A DNA stretch of 64,000 nucleotides, taken from contig NZ_SGIU01000001.1 in assembly GCF_004296335.1 (NCBI RefSeq), positions 659,290 through 723,289 of the forward strand, written 5' to 3'. The stretch is from Flagellimonas allohymeniacidonis. GTDB taxonomy: Bacteria; Bacteroidota; Bacteroidia; Flavobacteriales; Flavobacteriaceae. The notes below the pieces were generated by a model. That model was given only the letters and a program-made list of their open reading frames with translations, was not told the origin of the DNA and searched no databases. Position 1 is the stretch's first letter; every line of letters begins with the position of its first letter. Positions 42,923-51,307 of the stretch are shown in pieces. The position numbers were made by a program, and so were the translations under genes.

Positions 42923-43723
42923 ATGAACAAGCTATTGAGAAAAATACCAACACTACTTGTTTTAGGAACACTAATGGTCTTAACTCAGGCCTGTAGCGAA
43001 GATGCAGAGCCAGTAGGCGGTGATATTGAATTGTCCCAAACCGAACTTCAAACCATTCTTGATGTAGATGATGCGGCAGGAGTAGCCGACCAGGCATTGA
43101 CCGAATTATTTGCCAATAGTGGCGCTGCCACCAAAGGTTTGTCCTTAACCCAAAAGAATGATTGCTATTCTGCGGAATATTCACAATCTGGTTTTGTGGC
43201 TACATTCAACAATTGTGTGCTCAACGGTACTGATAATGTAAATGGAACTTTAATAGTGACCTACGAAGTTGGGAACGAATCCGCAGCATTTACCGCTACC
43301 TATCAAGATTTCTTTGTTGGAACCTTAAAGATTAATGGGACTCGAAGCTATACGCTTACAGCAAACGCAGAGCAAAATGCTTTTTTCTTTAATGTAACCA
43401 GCGAAATTTCGGTAGAATTTGAGGATGGTAACGTCATTTCAGAAAATGGAACAAAAACCTTTGGACTTATTTTCGGTGATACCATAGAAACCACGTCGTT
43501 TACATTATCCGGATCTTGGACCGTGACCGCCAATGGAAATACCTACGCTATTGAAAGCGACGAGGACCTTGAAGGAAACTTTGGCTGTGAGCACTTCACT
43601 TCCGGAAGCATGGATGTAGAGAAAAACGGATTGACCGTTAATGTTGATTTTGGAGATGGAGAATGTGATGACAAGGCAACTCTGACATATCCCAATGGTG
43701 CCACTGAAGAACTAACACTATAA
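42923..43723 (+). CDS. Hypothetical exported lipoprotein
   Basis: This 266-residue protein has a lipoprotein signal ending LTQAC (Cys24), then an acidic segment. The mature part is beta-rich and Asn/Thr-rich, with repeated strand patterns such as GTLIVTYEVGNESA, GTLKINGTRSYTL and FTLSGSWTVTANGNTY, and it contains four Cys that may pair (NDCYSAEY, FNNCVLN, FGCEH, GECDD). I recognise no domain. It probably resides on the inner face of the outer membrane or the surface. A strong terminator follows at 43746-43776. It is monocistronic, with a 181-bp upstream gap. Confidence 0.65.
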   Translation: MNKLLRKIPTLLVLGTLMVLTQACSEDAEPVGGDIELSQTELQTILDVDDAAGVADQALTELFANSGAATKGLSLTQKNDCYSAEYSQSGFVATFNNCVLNGTDNVNGTLIVTYEVGNESAAFTATYQDFFVGTLKINGTRSYTLTANAEQNAFFFNVTSEISVEFEDGNVISENGTKTFGLIFGDTIETTSFTLSGSWTVTANGNTYAIESDEDLEGNFGCEHFTSGSMDVEKNGLTVNVDFGDGECDDKATLTYPNGATEELTL

Positions 43724-43745
43724 AAAACATTGCTGAAGAAGAAAC

Positions 43746-43776
43746 AAAAAGCACCGAGAAATTCGGTGCTTTTTTT
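43746..43776. terminator. Strong rho-independent terminator
   Basis: GCACCGA (43751-43757) pairs with TCGGTGC (43763-43769) around a 5-base loop; an A-run precedes and TTTTTTT follows, so the A/T flanks extend the stem. It can act in both directions between the lipoprotein gene and the convergent hydroxylase gene. Confidence 0.9.
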
Positions 43777-43793
43777 ATGCGATGTGGTTACCC

Positions 43794-45956
43794 CTAGGCC
43801 TGCAAGGGCATAGCGGTCAAGCGTTCCCCTGTTAAGCGGTACACTGCATTGGCAATGGCTGCACCTATGGGCCCCAGGGGAGGTTCTCCCACAGGACCCG
43901 GTTTGTCAATACCTTGCAACAACACCACATCAATTTCTTTGGGGGCATGTTTCATTAATGCCATTTGATACGGTCCGTAAATGGTTGGTGAAAGTTCGCT
44001 ATTTCTTATTTCCATTTTTTCAAATAGGGATGCACTAATACCCATAATGATAGAACCCTCACACTGGGCTTTTACTTGATCCGGATTTACCGCTACTCCA
44101 GGGTCCATGGCACAGGTCACCTTATGCACTTTGATTTTTCCATTTTTCAGGGACACTTCGGCTACTTGGGCGCAGGGGGTGCCTGCATCCGTTGATGCTG
44201 CAAATCCCATAGCTCTTCCATCAACTATTTCATCGGTGTAGTTCGCTTTGACCGCTGCTGCTTGGATAACAGCTTTAAGTCGCGTTCCTGCCTCATCATC
44301 TTGGATATGTGCCAACCGGAATGAAACAGGGTCTTTTCCTGATTTAACAGCCAACTCATCCATAAAGGACTCCCAAGCAAAAGTATTGGCCAACAGCCCT
44401 AAACTTCGCCACCAACTGGTCGCAAAGGGGAGCTCCACATGCCATGATACTGTTCTTATATTGGGAATGGCGCTATATTGACAAAATCCACCGCGAATGG
44501 CTCCTACATCAGCTCCCAAAATGGAATGTACAAAACCAGGAAGTAGAGGAGAATCTATAGCCACATCCCCACTTGAGAAGTCGTGGCGAATGGCCTTGAT
44601 CATTCCTGACTCATCCAGATTTGCCTTTAAAACATGATGGGTAGGGGGACGGAACATATCATGTTGGAACTCCTCCTTCCTTGAGAAGCAATACTTTACG
44701 GGTTTTCCTACAATTCTGGACATCACAGCCGCTTGAACTGCGTGGGGTGTATGCAAACGTCGTCCAAATCCGCCGCCCAAATAGGTTGGAACAATATTCA
44801 CTTGCACTTCATCAAAGCCTAAACGCTTGGCAACTTCCTTTCGAGTGAGATTGACCACCTGAGTCGATATGTGTATGGTCGCTTTATCACCATTTACGTA
44901 AGCCAAAACCCCGTTGGGTTCAATTTGGGCGTGGGCTCCAATTGGACTTGAAAATTCCATTTCAATAACTTCACTAGAATCATCAATATCACTTCCTTCT
45001 TTCTGAATTAATGACGCATTGCCTTCACCTACTTGAAGTATTGCTTGAATCTCTTCTGAACTCCAATCCCGTTCAACGGACCAATCGACTTTAATGGCCT
45101 GCTTTGCATTTTCTGCTTCGCTATAAGATCGGGCAACCACCCCAACAAAGTCTTCCTCCTGGATAATCTGAACCACCCCTGGCATACTCTCTGCTGCCGA
45201 AGTATCTGAGCTTACGAACGTGGCCCCAATCTTATCGGGTCGCACTACCGCGCCATAAAGCATATCGGGCATTTCAGCATCCAATCCAAAGATGGGGTCG
45301 CCAAAAACCTTGGCTTCCAAATCGATGCGTGCAATGGGCTTACCTATAAACTTGTACTCTTTCAAATCGCGAAGGGGAGGAGTGTTAGGCACTTCCCATT
45401 CGGTAACATCTTTTACTGCATCTGCATAGGTAATGGAATTACCTGCAGCGGTCAACTGCGCATTTTCCGAAGAAATCTCATTCACTGAAACTCCCAGTTT
45501 TTTAGCTCCTTCGACCTTAATCATTTCTCGCATGGTCGCTGCCAATTCGCGAAGGGGTTGCCACAAACCGGCTACGGAAGTACTCCCTCCAGTACTGAAA
45601 GTGTCGATATTTCCCGTATCTGTTTGGGCGTGCACAATTTGGATTTGATTCATGCTCACATCCAGTTCATCTGCAGCCATCTGGGCAAGACCGGTAAAGG
45701 TTCCTTGCCCCATTTCTACCTTGGGGGAATGCAAAATTATTTGATTGTCCGATGTGACCTCAAACCAAATCATGGGCTCCATACCGCTCCCCATATAGGC
45801 CATATCCATAGAATTGGCATAGGCCAGAATATTTCTTCGAATGGGATTTCGGAAAAGATAGGTGCCCACGGCCAATACACCCAGAGTACCCAATCCACCA
45901 CGCACCAAAAACTTTCGTCGTGATACTTTCTTTCCTTTTTTATTGGTCTTGCTCAT
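43794..45956 (-). CDS. Second Moco-binding hydroxylase subunit (IorB-like), Tat-exported
   Basis: This 720-residue paralogue of the 21884 protein starts at ATG 45956 with a Tat signal (KVSRRKFLVRGG, then GLGTLGVLAVGTYLF). Landmarks are SPKVEMGQGTFTGL, TYLGGGFGRRLHTPH, WRSLGLLANTF, AMDPGVAVNPDQVKAQ and VGEPPLGPIG, whose Glu matches the catalytic Glu. It forms a periplasmic molybdenum hydroxylase with the 2Fe-2S subunit (4-bp gap) and the cytochrome c upstream. The frame is open a further 126 bp on the 5' side, but that part has no sensible signal. The substrate cannot be read; the different active-site region suggests it differs from that of the first system. Confidence 0.9.
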   Translation of the reverse strand: MSKTNKKGKKVSRRKFLVRGGLGTLGVLAVGTYLFRNPIRRNILAYANSMDMAYMGSGMEPMIWFEVTSDNQIILHSPKVEMGQGTFTGLAQMAADELDVSMNQIQIVHAQTDTGNIDTFSTGGSTSVAGLWQPLRELAATMREMIKVEGAKKLGVSVNEISSENAQLTAAGNSITYADAVKDVTEWEVPNTPPLRDLKEYKFIGKPIARIDLEAKVFGDPIFGLDAEMPDMLYGAVVRPDKIGATFVSSDTSAAESMPGVVQIIQEEDFVGVVARSYSEAENAKQAIKVDWSVERDWSSEEIQAILQVGEGNASLIQKEGSDIDDSSEVIEMEFSSPIGAHAQIEPNGVLAYVNGDKATIHISTQVVNLTRKEVAKRLGFDEVQVNIVPTYLGGGFGRRLHTPHAVQAAVMSRIVGKPVKYCFSRKEEFQHDMFRPPTHHVLKANLDESGMIKAIRHDFSSGDVAIDSPLLPGFVHSILGADVGAIRGGFCQYSAIPNIRTVSWHVELPFATSWWRSLGLLANTFAWESFMDELAVKSGKDPVSFRLAHIQDDEAGTRLKAVIQAAAVKANYTDEIVDGRAMGFAASTDAGTPCAQVAEVSLKNGKIKVHKVTCAMDPGVAVNPDQVKAQCEGSIIMGISASLFEKMEIRNSELSPTIYGPYQMALMKHAPKEIDVVLLQGIDKPGPVGEPPLGPIGAAIANAVYRLTGERLTAMPLQA

Positions 45957-45960
45957 AATC

Positions 45961-46446
45961 TTAGGAATTGATGGGGTCAATGGATTCAGCTTTGATCTGC
46001 GCGGCTTTGTGGATGGCCTTTCGCATACGGTAATAGGTACCACAACGGCATACGTTAATAATATTTTTGTCGATATCTTCATCGGTAGGTTGGGGAATCT
46101 TTTCCAAAAGTGCAGCTGTGGCCATCATAAAGCCAGGTTGGCAATATCCGCATTGGGGAACAATTTCCTCAATCCATGCTTGCTGTACAGGATGGGGATT
46201 TTCCTTGTTTCCCAAACCTTCGATGGTGGTAATGGACTTACCTGCCGCAAACTTCACAGCATATGAGCAGGAGCGTACCGCCTCACCATCAATAAGCAGG
46301 GTGCAGGCGCCACAGGCGGCTTTTCCACAACCAAATTTGGTTCCTTTGTGGTTCAACATATCCCGAATGACCCAGAGCAAGGGAGTATTCCCATCCTCGA
46401 TATCCATAGATTTTGCTTGGCCATTTATTTGAAATGATATCGTCAT
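45961..46446 (-). CDS. 2Fe-2S subunit of second molybdenum hydroxylase
   Basis: This 161-residue protein has both cluster regions of the family: CGKAACGACTLL and C-terminal CGYCQPG and CRCGTYYRM. The order matches the paralogue at 21386. No signal peptide is present, so it probably hitchhikes with the Tat subunit. It lies between the cytochrome c gene (13 bp upstream) and the large subunit (4 bp downstream), an operon in the order cytochrome, FeS, Mo. The N-terminus MTISFQINGQAKSMD is a clear beta-grasp strand, supporting the start at 46446. Confidence 0.9.
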   Translation of the reverse strand: MTISFQINGQAKSMDIEDGNTPLLWVIRDMLNHKGTKFGCGKAACGACTLLIDGEAVRSCSYAVKFAAGKSITTIEGLGNKENPHPVQQAWIEEIVPQCGYCQPGFMMATAALLEKIPQPTDEDIDKNIINVCRCGTYYRMRKAIHKAAQIKAESIDPINS

Positions 46447-46459
46447 ACAATTATGTTTT

Positions 46460-47071
46460 TTATTCTGAGGGAATTACTGCCCCGTTCTCGAACCATTCTT
46501 TTACAGCGGCGATGTATTCATCTTTCGGAACGGGAGGTACTTCTCTTAAATTTCCATTGGCATCCAGACCCGGGTTCCAGGCCCAAAGCACTAATTCATG
46601 CTCGGTAAGGTGGTGCAAGGTTTCTTCTGGAGTTCTCCCGCCATTTCGTTCAGCATCCATCATGGATTTCGCGATTTCAACTCGACTCAAGCCCTCCCAT
46701 TTCATTTTATCTGGGGCCAGAGACCATTCTGGTGCACCTGGAACACCTGAATAATCATTGTTTTCCGATTGGTGACAGGTCGCGCAGTTCGTAGCCTGGT
46801 AGCCCATATTTTCATCACCACGGGTTATTCCAAAATAATGCGGGTGGCTATCAGCTCCCTGCTTTGGAACATTGTCATTGGGGTGACAGTTTACGCAGCG
46901 CTCGTGGGTAAGCACCTGCATCATTTTATCAAAGGCTTCTGAACTTGAAGCGTTCTCAACCGAATCGGTTTCCGATACATAATACGTGTTATACCCTGTG
47001 CTGGAAGCGAGGCCAAATCCGAAGATTACAAGGCCGAGAAAAAGCAGGGAGAAATGAAGTCTTTTTTTCAT
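46460..47071 (-). CDS. Diheme cytochrome c linked to molybdenum hydroxylase
   Basis: This 203-residue protein has an N-terminal signal or anchor (SLLFLGLVIFGFGLASS) and two heme-c motifs: C59-V-N-C-H63 and C96-A-T-C-H100. Candidate distal Met ligands occur (for example MDAERN, MGYQ). It ends in a helical segment with WAWNPGLDANG. It would accept electrons from the hydroxylase in the periplasm and pass them to the respiratory chain. It is the first gene of its operon, transcribed away from the dienelactone hydrolase gene (129-bp divergent gap). No FAD subunit is present, which fits a cytochrome as acceptor. Confidence 0.85.
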   Translation of the reverse strand: MKKRLHFSLLFLGLVIFGFGLASSTGYNTYYVSETDSVENASSSEAFDKMMQVLTHERCVNCHPNDNVPKQGADSHPHYFGITRGDENMGYQATNCATCHQSENNDYSGVPGAPEWSLAPDKMKWEGLSRVEIAKSMMDAERNGGRTPEETLHHLTEHELVLWAWNPGLDANGNLREVPPVPKDEYIAAVKEWFENGAVIPSE

Positions 47072-47169
47072 GGTCAGTGGAATCGTAATTGCGGGCTTAT
47101 TAAAGATAATTGGTTTTTATTGAACTTCAAAGCCACACACAACCATCGACAAAATTGCATTACAATGGT

Positions 47170-47177
47170 TATCTTTA
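47170..47177 (+). promoter_or_regulatory. Candidate -7 element TATCTTTA upstream of dienelactone hydrolase gene
   Basis: TATCTTTA ends 23 bp before the ATG at 47201, in the divergent gap to the cytochrome c gene. It is the same octamer as at 16170, 31911 and 48141. A TTG lies about 14 bp upstream, too close for a standard -33 box. Confidence 0.35.
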
Positions 47178-47200
47178 AGTCTATCTTAAAACTTATAGAA

Positions 47201-48043
47201 ATGAAACGACTGACCGCTTTTATGCTTTGCCTCCTTGTAATTGGTATGGCTTCCTGTAAACAAAAATCCGAAAGCAAGACCGCAGAAGAAATAGAGGCAG
47301 AGGAACTTCCCGCCAAAGTGATGGGGCAGGAGGTAACCTATGCCACCGACTCCACCAATTTAAAAGGTTATATCGCAGTTAATGAAAATATTGAGGGGAA
47401 ACGCCCCGGCGTTCTTATCGTTCACGAATGGTGGGGCCATAACGATTATGTTCGCGAACGGGCCGATATGTTGGCTGAAATGGGCTATACGGCTTTTGCA
47501 GTGGACATGTACGGCGATGGAGTGCAAGCGAATCACCCTGATGACGCTGGTAAATTCGCCATGAGTGTGTTTAACAACCTCCCTGAAGCCACGGCGCGCT
47601 TTAATGCCGCTTTAGAACTTTTAAAATCCCAAGAATCTGTGGATCCTGAAAAAATTGCAGCTATTGGGTATTGTTTTGGCGGAAGTGTGGCCCTGACCAT
47701 GGCCAACACAGGAGCGGATTTGGATGCTGTAGCTGCTTTTCATAGTGGAGTACAACTTCCGGTAATGCCAAGTAATGACTTAAAAGCCAGGGTTTTAGTT
47801 TGCAACGGTGCTGCTGACCCCTTTATTGCTGAAGAATCCGTGGAGGCTTTTAAAAAGGCGATGGATTCGGTAGGGGCGAATTACGAATATGTTTCCTATC
47901 CTGATGTAAAACATAGTTTTACCAGCAAGGCTGCCGATGCCAATGCTGAAAAATTTGGACTGCCCTTGGCTTACGATGCTGACGCCGACACAAAATCTTG
48001 GGCAAGCCTACAAAAACTTTTCGAAGAGGTTTTTTGGAACTAG
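47201..48043 (+). CDS. Dienelactone hydrolase family lipoprotein
   Basis: With the start at ATG 47201 this is a 280-residue lipoprotein, signal ending VIGMASC. The alpha/beta-hydrolase of the DLH family has IVHEWWGHNDYVRERAD (the Glu in HEWWG), FAVDMYGDG, nucleophile Cys in AIGYCFGGSV, a putative Asp in NGAADPFIA and His in VKHSFTS. The triad is Cys-Asp-His as in dienelactone hydrolase. Exported members are common in Bacteroidota and their substrates are unknown. The frame is open 147 bp upstream, but that part overlaps the promoter region. A terminator-like hairpin follows. Confidence 0.88.
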   Translation: MKRLTAFMLCLLVIGMASCKQKSESKTAEEIEAEELPAKVMGQEVTYATDSTNLKGYIAVNENIEGKRPGVLIVHEWWGHNDYVRERADMLAEMGYTAFAVDMYGDGVQANHPDDAGKFAMSVFNNLPEATARFNAALELLKSQESVDPEKIAAIGYCFGGSVALTMANTGADLDAVAAFHSGVQLPVMPSNDLKARVLVCNGAADPFIAEESVEAFKKAMDSVGANYEYVSYPDVKHSFTSKAADANAEKFGLPLAYDADADTKSWASLQKLFEEVFWN

Positions 48044-48056
48044 AAACGGCGGAAAT

Positions 48057-48091
48057 CAACAAAAAAAGGCTCAAAAGCTCCTTTTTTGTTG
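48057..48091. terminator. Probable terminator hairpin
   Basis: CAACAAAAAAAGG (48057-48069) pairs with CCTTTTTTGTTG (48080-48091) with one bulged A and a 10-base loop. The T-run forms part of the stem and GGTTTT follows. It lies 13 bp after the dienelactone hydrolase stop. Confidence 0.6.
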
Positions 48092-48140
48092 GGTTTTACT
48101 AATCAAAAGTTAAACTAATAAAAGGTAATGGTATTCGTAT

Positions 48141-48148
48141 TATCTTTA
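48141..48148 (+). promoter_or_regulatory. Candidate -7 element TATCTTTA upstream of universal stress protein gene
   Basis: TATCTTTA, followed by G, lies 47 bp before the ATG at 48196, leaving a leader of about 40 bases. It is the fourth copy of this octamer at a gene start in the window. Confidence 0.35.
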
Positions 48149-48195
48149 GAAACAACCTTTCAGTAAGTATTCTTAAACGCCTAAACCTAAAGACT

Positions 48196-48999
48196 ATGGA
48201 TACCAATACTGCAATACCCAAGTATTTTATTTCTGTTTTGATGGACTCGTCCAAGGCTTCGCATACAGCCTTGACCAATGCCGTGCAATTGGCCAAAACC
48301 CTTGGCGGAAGGGTAGAGGTCTTCTACGCTAAAGCCCCTACAGATGTTGTAAAGTTTGATAATCAATTGTCTGCCATGCGCGCCATTCACGAGGAAAACC
48401 GTAGCTCGAAGAATCGCATAAAGAATGAAATCAAGGCCATCAGTCAGGAAGAAGGGCTTCCCATTTCTGTAAAAACGGGCTATGGGAATCTAAAAACGGC
48501 CGTCAAGGATTATGTGAATAGCCAAACCCCAGACATTATCGTACTGGGTCGGCGAAAATCCAAAGTGACGGGTTTTTTGACCGATGGAGTAACCGACTTT
48601 GTCATCAATGAATGCCCATCACATGTGTTGATTTTGGGAGAGGACGATAAATTTCATTCGTTTGCTAACATTTCTCTCGGCGTATTTGGAAATACCTTAG
48701 AAGAAAAAGACTTTGAAATCGTGAACGACCTCAAAAACAATAGTAGCAAACCCGTTCGGTTGTTCAATATAAAAAGCGAAGAAGGCACCCAAGAACTCGA
48801 AAGTAAGCTACAGCAAACGGTGAGTTATGTGTTTTCGGAAGGTGCCAATGCCATTGATGGTTTGACCTCTTACGTAAAACGGACCAAAACAGAGCTTTTC
48901 TGTATGCCCAAAAGAACAAAGGGCAAAGGGTTTGGCGCAAATTCTACCAAGCAGGTGATGCGAAAGTTGGACGTTCCCATATTGATTATGGCCGGTTAG
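48196..48999 (+). CDS. Universal stress protein (UspA) family, tandem domains
   Basis: This 267-residue cytoplasmic protein holds two Usp-like halves. The first (about 8-155) has FISVLMDSSKASHTALTNAV, the long helix AIHEENRSSKNRIKNEIKAI and DIIVLGRRKSKVTGFLTDGVTDF ending in PSHVLILG, typical of Usp ATP-binding or related forms (here G-R-R-K-S rather than the G-x2-G-x9-G-S/T loop). The second half (about 160-267) is degenerate and ends KLDVPILIMAG. Bacteroidota genomes carry many such tandem proteins; they respond to stress and redox change. The start is ATG 48196. It is monocistronic. Confidence 0.82.
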   Translation: MDTNTAIPKYFISVLMDSSKASHTALTNAVQLAKTLGGRVEVFYAKAPTDVVKFDNQLSAMRAIHEENRSSKNRIKNEIKAISQEEGLPISVKTGYGNLKTAVKDYVNSQTPDIIVLGRRKSKVTGFLTDGVTDFVINECPSHVLILGEDDKFHSFANISLGVFGNTLEEKDFEIVNDLKNNSSKPVRLFNIKSEEGTQELESKLQQTVSYVFSEGANAIDGLTSYVKRTKTELFCMPKRTKGKGFGANSTKQVMRKLDVPILIMAG

Positions 49000-49033
49000 A
49001 TTGCCAGTATATTCCTTTTGATAAATTACTTGA

Positions 49034-51265
49034 CTAGTTCAACAAGTCGAAGCGATGGGTGTATTTAATAGTCAAAACCTGATTGTTTAAAAAATCGAGG
49101 TCGTTGTCGTCCTTGACGATATTGAATACGACAAACAAACCGGTATTGGCATTCTGTAACCATCCAAATCGAGCATTGACCGAGGTGATTTCTGACACAT
49201 TGTTCCGTTGTATCAAACTCTGCAAAAAGATACGGGGGGTAAAAGAGTAGGCAAGGCGAAGTCCCCCAACGAGGGCAGTCGTATTACCGGTGTCCAACTG
49301 AATATCGTTATGACTCATGATGAGAGAGGAGACAAACTTATCGCCAATTCTGAAATTGGCCGTACCACTGTTGGAATAGCGCATACCATTAAAATACCCC
49401 CCAATAAAGGTTCGGGTACTGACCGAAAAAGCATTATTGGGATTGGTGATCAAAATAAACTGTAACTCCTCGTTCGTATAATTCCCCACGGGAACCGTCA
49501 CATTGGAGATATCAAACGGCTGCAATACCCGCTCTTGTGTAAAATTAATACCCGTATGGATTTCAAATCCGCTATTGAACTCCCAGTGATTGTCCACATG
49601 CAGGAAGCCGGTAATCTGCTGACCTTCAAAATTCCAGTAGCCTCGGTAGGAGACGTGGGGTCGAATCTCCAACAGTTTGCCCACGTTCTTCACCCGATGC
49701 GCCTTAAAAATGAGGAATTCAGGCTTCTTAAATGCGGTTCGCTGCAAAAAGCCCACTTCGGGATTGAACCCTGGAGCCACTTCTGTATAGCCCGCCCGTA
49801 GATTCCAGCCGTCCCAATCGTAGTTGGCCAAAAATTTGAAGGCGTGGTCTTTTTCATCGGTGTTCGGGGTGTTACTGCTCGCTACAAATCCTGAGATTTC
49901 GGCCTTGTTCCCGATGCCCCATTTGCCGTCCACGGCAAAAACACGGTTGTAGTCGTCATCAAGACCTTCGAGTCCCTGACGGTTGACAAAAATGCCACCC
50001 ATAGAACTACGGGAGTTGCCAAAATTATGGTTCACACGGGCCACGGAGAAGTTGTTTTGCGTGAACCCAATTTCATCCACATCCTCTGTGAACATGCTCA
50101 GGAGGCCAACATTGGTCTGACCCACTTTTCCAGAAACCCTTGCACCCCCAAGGATAGGCACCAAGCTTCCATCATCATTGATTCCGATGCGCCGACTAAA
50201 GAACAAATCGACCTCCCCAGGACTTCCTACTGTAAATTGCCCTGCATTTTCAAGGAAAAAAGCCCGCTTTTCTGGAAAAAATAGGTTGAATCGGTCCAAA
50301 TTTACCTGTTGGTCGTCCACTTCCACTTGGGCAAAATCGGTGTTATAGGTCAAATCCAAAGTAAGGCTAGGGGTGATGCTATATTTTACATCAACACCCA
50401 CCTCTACATCCGATTCAATATCATCATCTTCCGTATTGGCCTCATCTCTAACGAATCGGGTAAGACCATAGGGAATCAATTTTAAATTCCCGGGAGTTTT
50501 AAGGTTGAGCCCTGTTAATTTTCCGGCCAAGGAAAGGCGCTTCATATCGAAACCCAATGGGAGGGAGGTCCAATAGGCCGTTTCAGTATTCTTGCTGATG
50601 TTCCGGCGAAAATTTAAGCCCCACATTTTGTTATCTCCGGCAGCAAAGCGCAGCGAACGTAGGGGAATAGCAAACTCGGCACTCCAACCGTAATCGCCCA
50701 TCTGTGTTTTTACGGACCAGGTGGCATCCCAATTTATATTGGTTCCCCCAATCACTCCACCTTGTTGGCGGTTCGCATTAAAATTACCTTTTCCTTCGTT
50801 ATCAATTTGGGCATCGTACTCCATGCCCTGAGCATTGGTGCCAAAGAGAAAGCCGTTCTGCTGATCGTTGTAGGTGTCGATGATAAAGAGAAAACTGTCC
50901 TCATCGTTCAGGTCAGCATCACGCCGGGAATCGGATACCACCAATTTTTCAGGTTCCGTATCGTAACAGACCACGGCCACATAAAAAGTAGTTTTGCTAT
51001 AGGCTACGCGTATCTCTGTTTTTTCGGAAACCGGGGCGCCGTAGGTAGGCCTCAACTGAATAAGGGGTTGGGCCAGGGGAACCGTCTCCCACAAAGCCTC
51101 TCGACGAATTTCGCCATCTACTTCTGGATCTTGCACTAAAAAAGTGGCTTGGTAATACGGCCGTTCAACGGAGCTGGTCGCTGTGGAATCTTGTTGGGAA
51201 AACAATACAGGGGAAACGAGCAAAAAGGCCATTAAGGCCCATAACTTGGACGAGAGTAATCCCAT
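49034..51265 (-). CDS. DUF5916 outer-membrane protein with CBM9-like N-domain
   Basis: This 743-residue protein has a signal peptide (LMAFLLVSPVLFSQ). Residues about 45-210 form a CBM9-like beta-sandwich: DPEVDGEIRREALWE, IRVAYSKTTFYVAVVCYD and DSFLFIIDTYNDQQNG. The rest, with many alternating strands such as FNLFFPEKRAFFLENAGQF, VGVDVKYSITPSLTLDL and repeated aromatic strand ends to the C-terminal DLLN, is the DUF5916 beta-barrel of the outer membrane. The family is common in Bacteroidota; the ligand is unknown. It has no SusC partner here. The start is ATG 51265. It ends 34 bp from the convergent Usp gene. Confidence 0.85.
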   Translation of the reverse strand: MGLLSSKLWALMAFLLVSPVLFSQQDSTATSSVERPYYQATFLVQDPEVDGEIRREALWETVPLAQPLIQLRPTYGAPVSEKTEIRVAYSKTTFYVAVVCYDTEPEKLVVSDSRRDADLNDEDSFLFIIDTYNDQQNGFLFGTNAQGMEYDAQIDNEGKGNFNANRQQGGVIGGTNINWDATWSVKTQMGDYGWSAEFAIPLRSLRFAAGDNKMWGLNFRRNISKNTETAYWTSLPLGFDMKRLSLAGKLTGLNLKTPGNLKLIPYGLTRFVRDEANTEDDDIESDVEVGVDVKYSITPSLTLDLTYNTDFAQVEVDDQQVNLDRFNLFFPEKRAFFLENAGQFTVGSPGEVDLFFSRRIGINDDGSLVPILGGARVSGKVGQTNVGLLSMFTEDVDEIGFTQNNFSVARVNHNFGNSRSSMGGIFVNRQGLEGLDDDYNRVFAVDGKWGIGNKAEISGFVASSNTPNTDEKDHAFKFLANYDWDGWNLRAGYTEVAPGFNPEVGFLQRTAFKKPEFLIFKAHRVKNVGKLLEIRPHVSYRGYWNFEGQQITGFLHVDNHWEFNSGFEIHTGINFTQERVLQPFDISNVTVPVGNYTNEELQFILITNPNNAFSVSTRTFIGGYFNGMRYSNSGTANFRIGDKFVSSLIMSHNDIQLDTGNTTALVGGLRLAYSFTPRIFLQSLIQRNNVSEITSVNARFGWLQNANTGLFVVFNIVKDDNDLDFLNNQVLTIKYTHRFDLLN

Positions 51266-51307
51266 AAAGGTTGGTTATTAGTCACCTAAATATACAGTTC
51301 TTTTGAG

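Noticed and set aside
45558..45923. 121-codon plus-strand frame
   Set aside because: Antisense to the second Moco subunit; no domain and no promoter.
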